From the NCBI GenBank assembly GCA_003223115.1, contig QHXW01000032.1, positions 7,615-40,791 of the forward strand: a stretch of DNA of 33,177 bases. Direction: 5' to 3'. Positions 24,862 through 33,177 of this stretch are shown piece after piece (the first letter of the stretch is position 1; each line of letters begins with the position of its first letter). The DNA comes from Acidobacteriota bacterium (GTDB taxonomy: Bacteria > Acidobacteriota > Terriglobia > Bryobacterales > Bryobacteraceae). Both the position numbers and the translations under genes were made by a program. The notes below the pieces were generated by a model. The model was not told the origin of the DNA and did no database searches. It saw only the letters and a program-made list of their open reading frames with translations.

Positions 24862-25057
24862 GCGTATTCCCGCACGCGCCTCGGAAGTCCGGTTCGAGGA
24901 AGCGTGGAAGGTTGCCAAACGGATGAGGCCCGGCTTCCCAGATCCCGATCCGGGACAACAGCGGTCGACTTCGTTCGGCTACAGCGTCCGAAATGAAATG
25001 GGGTTCCGGGGTAGAATACATATGCTCCCGGCTCGGTAAGCTCGACGAGGTAGCGAA

Positions 25058-25200
25058 TTGGAAACGCTGTTCCAGGATCTGCGCCACGCGATCCGCCTGC
25101 TGCGTAAAAGTCCGGGCTTCACGCTTGTGGCTGTACTTTCCCTGGCGCTCATCGGTGGCACAGTACTATCTTCAGTGCGTTTAATGCGACCCTGATCCGC
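25058..25200 (+). pseudogene. ADOP permease, pre-helix and helix 1 fragment
   Basis: Starting at TTG 25058 the plus strand reads [31 protein letters not shown], then after small deletions in the GIGANTA region [15 protein letters not shown] in another frame. This is the segment around helix 1 of an ADOP or MacB-type permease without the usual cytosolic prefix. A TAGAAT at 25012-25017 could be its old -10 element. The sequence then passes directly into methyltransferase sequence. The 24862-25057 stretch before it shows no recognisable gene. Confidence 0.75.
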
Positions 25201-25795
25201 CGGCTCCGGGAACACGTTATTCACCCGGGCGACATCGTACTGGATTGCGAGCGCGAGCGACGGAGACTTCACGCGCGAAGCGCTCCAGGCAGGAGCGAAA
25301 AAGGTAGTCGCGATCGAGCTGGCACCGCAGAGTATCGAGTACCTGCCGCGCAACCTTGGCAGCGAAATCTCCGCCGGGCGCGTGGTGGTTTATCCGAAGG
25401 GTGTGTGGGACAAGTGGGACTAGGAAGACCAGATCACGTTGAACGTGAGGGACGATAACTTCGCCGCCAATAGCGTGATGATGCGGCCGGAGGCTCACAT
25501 AACGGTATCACGGCGCCATTGACAACGATCACATTGTGGCGGAACTGGAGCTTCCGCGCGTGGATTTCATCAAGATGGATGCAGAGGGGGCCGAAACGCG
25601 AGTGATCGCCGGCGCCTCCAATACGAATAAGCCCCGGCTTGCCATCACGACTGAACACGGCCCGGATGACGAGCGGACCATTCCGCAAGCGGTGAGAAAG
25701 GTGCGTTCCGATTATCAGCTGGAGTGTGGGCCTTGTCTGGAAGCTAATGGCCACATACGAGCCGACGTATTTTACTCTACTGAACGTACGCCGGC
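25200..25795 (+). pseudogene. FkbM-family methyltransferase, multiple lesions
   Basis: Pieces in different frames assemble into an FkbM-type SAM methyltransferase. VIHPGDIVLDC is the SAM-binding strand, followed by a shift near 25247-25253, then DFTREALQAGAKKVVAIELA, PQSIEYLPRNLG and GRVVVYPKGVWDKWD. TAG at 25421-25423 follows, then DQITLNVRDDNFAANSVM. Further shifts between 25503 and 25530 cross the APLTTI-type motif and give VAELELPRVDFIKMDAEGAE, the family's hallmark, then PRLAITTEHGPDDERTIPQA and ECGPCLEANGHIRADVFYS. Such enzymes O-methylate sugars or glycan-linked groups. The N-terminus is replaced by the permease fragment upstream. At least four lesions make restoration implausible. Confidence 0.85.
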
Positions 25796-26159
25796 TCTCT
25801 GGCCGAGCGAACTCGAACCGCTCTGGTATTCGTCGTGCCGTGCTTCGCTGCAGGTCGCCGCGAACGGGAATTGCGGAGAACAATGTTTACACAAAATGCT
25901 TTACACGCGCCCGCGCGTCACAGAAACGGTCGCGGGATGCGATGGGTTGGCGTGCACAGATTGGACCAGTTAAGTCTTTAATTTAAATACCGGCCAATCT
26001 GCTTGACTCTAAAGCGCTTACGCCGAAAGCCACGGACCAAACACTTTGGCCGGTATTTCAGTACCTTTGGCCCGCGATGCCCTGGGTATGGCCGTGGCCA
26101 GGGCGCTCCGTATGGAGGACAGGGAGACCTTGTGTCTGGTGACTCGAAGCTTATAGCGG
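25796..26159. other. intergenic region with an inverted-repeat element
   Basis: No gene is recognised. The FkbM frame stays open to 25973 without family sequence. The notable content is the 74-bp inverted-repeat element at 25985-26058. Downstream, 26059-26159 shows nothing I can name; it should hold the end of the minus-strand ADOP transcript. Confidence 0.5.
25985..26058. repeat. 74-bp element bounded by 13-bp perfect inverted repeats
   Basis: AAATACCGGCCAA (25985-25997) and TTGGCCGGTATTT (26046-26058) are exact inverse complements separated by 48 bases. The structure suits a small MITE-like insertion or a long-stem RNA or terminator. I see no clear target-site duplication around it and no second copy in the window. 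Confidence 0.6.
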
Positions 26160-28799
26160 CTACTCGGCGCGCAACGTCTGCATCGGATCTCCTGTTGCCG
26201 CTCTCAAAGCCGGGCGTGCGCTCGCAACCGCTCCGATCGCCAGTATCAACGCACTGGAACTCAGGTACGCAACAGGATCAGTGCCACTAATTTCGTAGAG
26301 GACGCTAGCGAGCAAACGGCTCAGCATGAATGCGACCGCGAGGCTTACAGCCAAGCCGGCGACCAACGGGATCATCGCGCCGCGGAGGACTACGCCAATT
26401 ACATCTCGCGGCGTTGCGCCCATTGCTACGCGAATGCCGACCTCGCGCGTGCGAAGAGCGGTAGTGTACGCGACCACGCCATAGACGCCAGCTGATGTCA
26501 GGAGCAATGCCAGGCCGCCGAGTACAGAAAAGATCCACGCCGAAAAGCGCGGACGCCATATGGCATCGGCGATCACGTCGTTCAAAGTCTCTATTTTGAC
26601 AATGGGCTGATTCGCATCGACCGTCCAAATTGCTCTTTTGAGTGCACCGGCCAGCGCTAGAGGATCGCCGGAAGTGCGGACAACTATGCTTGACAGGAAT
26701 GCGCCGAAAATGAACTGCGTGTATGGAAGATAAATTTCACCATTCGGAGGCGTCTCGTAGCTCATTTGCGGGGTGTTCTGAACCACCCCAACAACCATGG
26801 CTCCGTCTCCTGAACCCTCACCGGGCAACTTATCGCCCACCGCATTGCGGTCTGGAAACAGTTCCCGGGCCAGGCGCTCATTGATGATGGCCACACCTGG
26901 CGATTCTTTTTGATCAGCCTCGGAGAAGAAACGGCCAGCAATCAGCCGGGTTCCCATCACGGAGAAATACTCCGGGCTGATTGTCCGCGCCGCGACAAAC
27001 CCTCTCCCATTCGGGCCGTTTTGATCCAGTGAGGTGTTGACATTGGACAGCGGCAGATTATTCACGACCGCCAGAGCTTTCACGCCGGGAACTCGGTGGA
27101 GTCTTTCGACCAGTTCGTGATAGTACGCCATTTGCTCCGGTTTGGTGTCGTATTTGCCGCCGGGCCGAAGTTTTCTCAGGCTGCCGACCGGTACGCGCAT
27201 CGTGAGTACGTGATCGGGATGAAATCCGTGATCGGCTTCTTCCAAACGGACCAGGCTTCGAATCATGAGACCTGAACCGACCAGCAATAGAAAAGTAAAT
27301 GCCGATTCCGATGCGATCAGAACGGAGAAGAGCCGTCCCGACGTTCGCGATCCTCCGGACGCATGCCCGCTGCGCAGCACGGCCTGCAGATCAGTTTTCG
27401 ACGCCATCAGTATTGGCGCCACGCTGATGATGCCCGCAAGCGTCAGACACAAGGTTACATCGAACAACAGAACGCGCTCATCGAGCGCTATGCGCTGAAC
27501 GTGGGGCAGCGGAATGGGTAGCCGGGCGAGCTGCTGAATGAGAGATTGGAGCGCGTAATGCGCGATCACGATGCCCGCGGCGCTTCCCGCAAGTGCGAGC
27601 TCGAAGCTTTCTGCAAGCAGTTGCCGCACCACCTGCCACAATCCCGCTCCCAACGAAGCGCGGATCGCCATCTCTTTTTGCCGCTGCACGGCACGGCTCA
27701 GCAGCAGGCTGACCACGTTCACGCAAGCAATCATCAGGACAAGACCCACTGCGCCGAGAATGAAGACTAACGTCAATTCATATTCCCGCGTGGGCGTTTC
27801 TTGCCACGGCGAGACCTTGATCCGCAGGCCTGCTTTCTCCTTTGGATCCTCGCGCTCGAATTGATGGGCGGCAACCTCCATAGCGTTGCGAACGTGCCAA
27901 ATGGAGATTCCCGCCCGCATTCGCGCCACCACCTCCAGCCAGCCACTGGTAAATCCCGGCCTCAGCCGGATAGGAACCCAGAGATCCATGTTCGAGTACG
28001 CAAATTCAAAATCCGGCGGCATCACTCCTGCGACTGTGTAGAGCTCGTCGGAGAGCAGGATCACACGTCCCACTACACTGGGATCGCCACGAAACACGCG
28101 TCGCCAGAAGCGATCACTGAGCACGGCTACGTTCGGCGCGCTTGGATCATCATCCGCTTCGACCAAGGCCCGGCCCAAGCGCGCGCGGGCGCCCAACATC
28201 GTGAACAGCCCGGCGGACGCGCGGCTGACGATGGCCTGAGCGGGCTCGTCGATGCCGGTCACGGTCACGTCGTCCCTGACGTACGCCGTGGCGTTGTCAA
28301 ACAGGTCCGTGCGGGTTCGCAGGCGCAAGAAGTCTGGCGAGAACATGGCGTTCATTTCGCGTTTCGTGGTGTTTTCTTCGATCTTGACCAGCCTGTCGGC
28401 CGACGTGTACTGGAGCGGTCGCAGCAGCACGGCGTCAACAACGCTGAAAACCGCCGTGCTCGCGCCGATGCCGAGCGCCAGAATCGCAATCACACCCGCC
28501 GCGAACATTGGCTTCCTCTGGAGGGCTCGAAGTCCATGGTGGAAGTCGTGAACAAGAGTTTCGATATAAGGCACGTGACGCATATCCCGGCACCTTTCTT
28601 TTTGACGTTCCATTCCATCCATGGCGCGCAACGCGGCACGCTTGGCCTCATCTGCTGGTTTGCCTGCGGCAAGCTCCTGCGCGATGAGTTGGTCGAGGTG
28701 AAAGCGAAATTCTTCCTCGAGTTCTTGTTCGACTCGATTCCGGCGAAAGAAGGACCGGACGCGAAGTGGAACGGCATACCACCAATGCTCGAAACGCAT
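26160..28799 (-). CDS. ADOP-family duplicated orphan permease
   Basis: This intact 879-residue permease starts at ATG 28799, behind GGGAGGG and 16 bases after the preceding gene. The prefix MRFEHWWYAVPLRVRSFFRR and ELEEEFRFHLDQLIAQELAA is a divergent form of the MRW-type. The pre-helix motif is atypical (FHHGLRALQRKPMFAAGVIA), and helix 1 is LALGIGASTAVFSVVDAVLL. FtsX helices start near residue 343 (LMIACVNVVSLLLSRAVQRQ) and near 760 (SAGVYGVVAYTTALRTREVG, IRVAMGATPRDV). It ends RPALRAATGDPMQTLRAE rather than PARRASRVDPM-ALRYE, and is the most divergent ADOP of the window. It is the third gene of a PadR / exported protein / ADOP operon. No ATPase is linked. Confidence 0.92.
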   Translation of the reverse strand: MRFEHWWYAVPLRVRSFFRRNRVEQELEEEFRFHLDQLIAQELAAGKPADEAKRAALRAMDGMERQKERCRDMRHVPYIETLVHDFHHGLRALQRKPMFAAGVIAILALGIGASTAVFSVVDAVLLRPLQYTSADRLVKIEENTTKREMNAMFSPDFLRLRTRTDLFDNATAYVRDDVTVTGIDEPAQAIVSRASAGLFTMLGARARLGRALVEADDDPSAPNVAVLSDRFWRRVFRGDPSVVGRVILLSDELYTVAGVMPPDFEFAYSNMDLWVPIRLRPGFTSGWLEVVARMRAGISIWHVRNAMEVAAHQFEREDPKEKAGLRIKVSPWQETPTREYELTLVFILGAVGLVLMIACVNVVSLLLSRAVQRQKEMAIRASLGAGLWQVVRQLLAESFELALAGSAAGIVIAHYALQSLIQQLARLPIPLPHVQRIALDERVLLFDVTLCLTLAGIISVAPILMASKTDLQAVLRSGHASGGSRTSGRLFSVLIASESAFTFLLLVGSGLMIRSLVRLEEADHGFHPDHVLTMRVPVGSLRKLRPGGKYDTKPEQMAYYHELVERLHRVPGVKALAVVNNLPLSNVNTSLDQNGPNGRGFVAARTISPEYFSVMGTRLIAGRFFSEADQKESPGVAIINERLARELFPDRNAVGDKLPGEGSGDGAMVVGVVQNTPQMSYETPPNGEIYLPYTQFIFGAFLSSIVVRTSGDPLALAGALKRAIWTVDANQPIVKIETLNDVIADAIWRPRFSAWIFSVLGGLALLLTSAGVYGVVAYTTALRTREVGIRVAMGATPRDVIGVVLRGAMIPLVAGLAVSLAVAFMLSRLLASVLYEISGTDPVAYLSSSALILAIGAVASARPALRAATGDPMQTLRAE

Positions 28800-28815
28800 A
28801 CTCAGCCCTCCCTCA

Positions 28816-29604
28816 TCAGCGCCATTTGATAACGTCTCCAGGCAAGAGAGGCACGCGCAACGCCTCGTGATCGCGGTTGTCGACTTCAACGGGAGCGAGT
28901 TCGTTCTGATAGCGGCGAAATAGTTCGACATGCCGATGATTCTCAAAGAAGTCGGCAAGGGTACTGCCCCACGAAACTGTTCGACGGGCGCCATTCACCA
29001 TGACTGCAATTTCCAGCGATACCGTGCAAGCTTCCGGAAAGACTGTGCACTGAGAGGAACCATCGCCGCAGACGGATTCGGGCTCGCTCATGAGCTGATT
29101 TGTCATGCGGTCGAGTTCATCTGTTGATTTCGCGCCCAGCAGAACGGCACTGCGGACGTTCGATTTTTTACTTAACAAAACCTGATAGAAGAACCGGTGA
29201 TGATGGCGGCGTTGCTGAGATTCACTCAGCAGTTGCTGAACCGGAGGCTGGTCGGAAGGCGGTTGGTCTACGCGCGACTCGACCGAGATTTGCTCCAGTG
29301 TGCCCGTCGGAAGCACTTGATAGCGGGCGATCTCCGTCCCGAGGAAGTTGGCCAGCCCATGTTTCGGTGCGCCTTCGCGGAAATAGGCGTTTTCGACGCG
29401 CAGTTCTGTCTGCGGGCCTAGTTCCACCCAGCCAGAGCCGACTTTCGTGTATCGGCTGAGGATTTCGGCGAAGGGAACCTCTTTGGAATCGGGCGAGCGG
29501 AGCAGGTAATCGGGCTGCGCTGGTAGAACCCGGAATGCTGTTGCGGAGTGGTGGGCCACACAGGATACAGTCAGCGCCAACACAAGCACCAGGATCGGCC
29601 GCAC
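28816..29604 (-). CDS. exported protein of unknown function in an ADOP operon
   Basis: This 262-residue protein starts at GTG 29604; GGAGG of its ribosome-binding site lies in the last codons of the PadR gene. An N-terminal hydrophobic segment (residues 3-17, ILVLVLALTVSCVAH) is a signal peptide. Cys15 could be a lipid-anchor site, but the preceding residues fit a lipobox poorly. The mature part has no domain I recognise. It contains KVGSGWVELGPQTELRVENA and a polar Gln/His stretch near residues 125-137 (QQRRHHHRF). A loop with two Cys at about 178 and 185 and a third near 192 follows (VCGDGSSQCTVFPEACTV), and the end is VPLLPGDVIKWR. It lies between regulator and permease, so it may be an extracytoplasmic partner of the permease. 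Confidence 0.75.
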   Translation of the reverse strand: MRPILVLVLALTVSCVAHHSATAFRVLPAQPDYLLRSPDSKEVPFAEILSRYTKVGSGWVELGPQTELRVENAYFREGAPKHGLANFLGTEIARYQVLPTGTLEQISVESRVDQPPSDQPPVQQLLSESQQRRHHHRFFYQVLLSKKSNVRSAVLLGAKSTDELDRMTNQLMSEPESVCGDGSSQCTVFPEACTVSLEIAVMVNGARRTVSWGSTLADFFENHRHVELFRRYQNELAPVEVDNRDHEALRVPLLPGDVIKWR

Positions 29605-29605
29605 G

Positions 29606-29941
29606 CTACGCCTCCGTTAGCCTCACCACAGCGCTAATCGCACCTGCCAGCCGTTCCCAGTTCGCAGCTTCTTTCGCCAGATGTCTGCGACCTAATCGAG
29701 TGAGGGAGTAGAATTTGGCGCGGCGGCCGAGTTCGCTCGTTTTCCACTGTGCTTTTATCCAGCCCTCCTGCTCCAGTTTGTGGAGCGCCGGATAGAGCGA
29801 GCCATCGCTCACGTGGAGCACGTCGCGCGAGACTTGCTTCAGGCGTTGACTGATGGCCCAGCCGTGCAGGGGCTCGAGCGCCAGAATCTTGAGAAGCAGG
29901 AGGTCCAACGTGCCCTGCACCAAATCAGACGGCTTACTCAC
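29606..29941 (-). CDS. PadR-family regulator (LVQGTLDLL subtype)
   Basis: This 111-residue winged-helix repressor starts at GTG 29941 with CGAGG upstream. It reads SKPSDLVQGTLDLLLLKILA, HGWAISQRLKQVSRDVLHVS, DGSLYPALHKLEQEGWIKAQ, a wing RRAKFYSLTRLGRRHLAKEA and a C-terminal dimer helix ending VVRLTEA. It is clearly related to the regulator at 9514, which also controls permeases of the RFHL prefix kind. Its stop codon is one base before the next gene's start, so PadR, the exported protein and the ADOP form one operon. The promoter carries a different inverted repeat from the one at 9477, implying a different target sequence. Confidence 0.92.
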   Translation of the reverse strand: MSKPSDLVQGTLDLLLLKILALEPLHGWAISQRLKQVSRDVLHVSDGSLYPALHKLEQEGWIKAQWKTSELGRRAKFYSLTRLGRRHLAKEAANWERLAGAISAVVRLTEA

Positions 29942-29947
29942 GAATAG

Positions 29948-29994
29948 CCTCGGTTACCGAGGACAATTCTACGCTATGTGACCTCGGTAAGCAA
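29948..29994 (-). promoter_or_regulatory. promoter and multi-site operator of the PadR/ADOP operon
   Basis: On the minus strand TTGCTT (29989-29994) and TAGAAT (29966-29971) are 17 bases apart. TTACCGAGG (29954-29962) and CCTCGGTAA (29982-29990) are perfect 9-bp inverted repeats around the -10. A third half-site, CCTCGG (29948-29953), pairs with CCGAGG (29957-29962) as a compact palindrome. Three half-sites at and around the promoter strongly suggest an autoregulatory PadR operator. Confidence 0.65.
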
Positions 29995-30077
29995 CTAGTG
30001 GAACGTCCCAGTGATACCTACAGCGTGATCGGAGCGTCATTATGATGTCGTCGATTACTCGTGAAACAGCCCTTTCG

Positions 30078-30118
30078 TCCAACAATCTGGATCTGTCCTG
30101 GGAAACGCCGGTCACGTC
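30078..30118. repeat. direct repeat, left copy (downstream of the kinase gene)
   Basis: The stretch contains TCCAACAATC, GATC and TCCTGGGAAACGCCGGTCAC in the same order as 33132-33177, with an indel in the middle. Weaker similarity extends about 15 bases to the left of both copies. The surrounding 29995-30245 shows no gene. Confidence 0.65.
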
Positions 30119-31797
30119 CGGACAAGGTGCAGCAACGTCAATCGTTCATAAGCAGCCGCGCCGGGCTCTTCATTACATAGGGATTTATCGCCAGGAATCG
30201 GCAGAAGCATGTTGCTACGATTGCTGGTCGCATATTCGGGTCCGATCAGCGAAAATTCTCCACCAGCACTAGGTTGCTGCCGGCCTGATCGATCTGCGTA
30301 TACAAGATCCAACGCCCACCTGGGGAAACCGAGATTGCCGTGTTGCTAGAATTATCCAGGTTCGTCCCGCGCGGGAATTCGTACAACGTCGTCGAGTGCC
30401 GACTGGAGAAACTGTAAGACTGCATCATAGGACGCAGCACGTCCTTCCAGTCGAAGAAGTATATGCCGTCTTTCGCTATCGCCCAAATGCCCGTACTGGC
30501 TTTGTCGAGCACCGGAGTTTCCTCGCCGCCTTCGACTGCGACTCTCCAGATGCCCGGACTTTCTAGTTTGGAGTAATAGACGAACTTGCCGTCTGGCGAT
30601 TCGAACGCTTCGTAGCCGCCGCCCTTGGTTACCTGCACGGCCAAGCCCCCTTGCGCGGGAGCCTTCCAGATTTGCCAGTTCCCGCTTCGATTCGAGCTGA
30701 AGTAAACCCACCGCCCATCGCCTGACCAACTCGGGCGTATATTGTTCGCGGTCCCTGAGGTCAGCATGCGAGGCACGCCACCATCGGCGCTGATCAAGAA
30801 GATGTCGGCTTTGCCGGCTTTAGGCGCGTCGAAGGCGATCCAGCGGCTGTCAGGAGACCATCGTGGGCTTCCGGCAGGAGGGCCTCCGAGCGAAGTTAAC
30901 TGCGCGGGTTCGTGCCCATTGCTTTCGCACGTCCAGATTTCGTAGTTGCCCGAACGTGTGGAGGCGAAGACGATTTTCTTCCCGTCCGGAGAGAATTGGA
31001 CCTCCTGATCCGCCTCGGTGGAAGCAATCCATTTCTCCGGTGCGGCTCTCAGATCATGTGCGTTCGGCCCAGGTATGCGCCAGATGTTGGGATCGGTGAC
31101 CGATCGCTGGTACGCCAGCCTATTACCCTGACGCGAAATCGAGGGCCCAACGCCGTTTTCGCCTGCGCCAGCGAGCCGTTCTGGACGCCCCCCCGCAGCC
31201 AGGATGATCCATAGCGCCGAGCCACCAGCCTGCGCCGCCGAGAACATGATATTCCGGCCGTTGGGTGTCCAGTCCAGGCCCAAGATGATATCCTGACCGG
31301 AGCTGACACGGCTGGGTACGCCGAGAGAGCCGACCGCGGCGACTGGAACGACATAAATCTCATCACTCGCCCACGAACGTCTTCTGACGAACGCCAGGCT
31401 CTTGCCATCCGGAGAGAAACTCGGCTGGAAATCGCCCTCATACTCGTGCGGGGCCGATGTCAGCCGGCGTTTTTCTCCGCTTTCGATCGAGATGAGGTAG
31501 ATACTCGCGTTCTCCTGCGGGGCACGGTCGGCTACGGCCAGGATCCTCCCATCAGGCGACCACGACAGGTTGGCAAAGAAAACATAGAAGGGTTCTGTCG
31601 TTACCTGGCCCAGTTTTCTTTCCGGGCCGCCCAGGGCCGGAATCGTGAGAACCTCGGCCACGGAACCTGTGTATCTCAGAAACGCCAGGTGGCCGCCATC
31701 CGGCGACCACGCCGGGGACACATCCAGACCTGGGTTGGTGGTTAGTCTCAGTGGCTTGCCCGCCTCCACGAGCTTGACATATATGTCGAAATTGTCA

Positions 31798-32892
<1,095 letters not shown>

Positions 32893-33131
32893 GCACGCCT
32901 CCCAGGTGCCGGATTCGTGTATCATACATCCGGCAGCGAGCACGAGAACGGTCAGTGCCCCTTCGAGAAGACTAGCGCGTGAACTAGTCCGTGTCATGGC
33001 AGTGCTGGACCTGAACAGCATTGTAATGCTACTCAGCGGGAAGTCATGGCTGTTCTGAAACTGCGGTGTGCGACCGATTCGTTAGTGGGTTCAGAAAGCA
33101 ATCACAATAGCTGTCGCGAACAACCCTACCA

Positions 33132-33177
33132 TCCAACAATCCAGATCAGATCACTCCTGGGAAACGCCGGTCACGTC
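33132..33177. repeat. direct repeat, right copy (upstream of the kinase gene)
   Basis: This is the second copy of the element at 30078-30118 and reaches the window's right edge. The interval 32904-33131 between it and the kinase start shows no convincing gene; one frame there has a hydrophobic string but no support as a coding start. Confidence 0.65.

Noticed and set aside
27801-28829. Long plus-strand open frame of 342 codons
   Set aside because: It lies antisense within the intact ADOP at 26160-28799 and has a composition rich in His, Arg and Gln with no domain; it mirrors the permease codons.
30042-30272. 76-codon plus-strand frame overlapping the direct repeat
   Set aside because: It overlaps the kinase-gene end, has no recognisable motif, and the repeat copy at 33132 does not keep the frame.

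Overview
The window looks like chromosome of a G+C-rich Acidobacteriota bacterium, probably of the Solibacter/Bryobacter type. The diagnosis rests on its content: seven full-length and five broken permeases of the ADOP family (acidobacterial duplicated orphan permease: a MacB/FtsX-type permease duplicated within one chain), acidobacterial PadR-type regulators next to them, and a Ser/Thr kinase carrying a TolB/PD40 beta-propeller. No ABC ATPase gene and no membrane-fusion or outer-membrane partner is visible in the 33 kb, so the permeases really are orphans here.

Left flank (1-5.5 kb): a mostly decayed accessory zone. It holds a fragment with a GMC-oxidoreductase motif, a conserved gene cut by one TAG codon, an intact exported TlpA-like thioredoxin, a trace of an ADOP gene, an intact YcaQ/AlkX-like DNA glycosylase, a small four-helix membrane protein, a RelE/ParE-type toxin fused to the end of a frameshifted antitoxin, and a frameshifted, truncated AlbA_2 (Schlafen-type) gene.

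ADOP region (5.5-29.9 kb). Minus-strand block 1 (5.5-9.4 kb): a doubly broken PadR gene, an intact ADOP, then the 3' end of another PadR and the 5' end of another ADOP. A divergent intergenic region with two promoters (9.36-9.51 kb) separates it from plus-strand block 2 (9.5-21.27 kb): PadR followed by four intact ADOPs and a broken fifth, each joined to the next by a TGATG stop/start overlap. Block 2 stops abruptly at about 21.27 kb, where it meets a truncated minus-strand ADOP head-on. Minus-strand block 3 (21.27-24.86 kb) is PadR, intact ADOP, broken ADOP. Next come an ADOP 5' fragment and a decayed FkbM methyltransferase (plus strand), a 74-bp inverted-repeat element, and minus-strand block 4 (26.2-29.99 kb): PadR, a small exported protein and an ADOP.

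Right flank (30.2-33.2 kb): a receptor-like Ser/Thr kinase with a propeller domain. The kinase half and the membrane-anchor/propeller half are in different frames, and the loss of one CG unit from a short CG tract would explain this. A 41-46 bp direct repeat lies on either side of the gene.

How the parts may work together: each PadR sits at the head of its permease operon behind a promoter overlapped by an inverted repeat, which suggests autoregulated, ligand-responsive control of the permeases. Two PadR subtypes go with two permease N-terminal subtypes. The many truncated copies, coupled tandem copies and opposed junctions show a locus that expands and contracts by recombination between near-identical permease ends.
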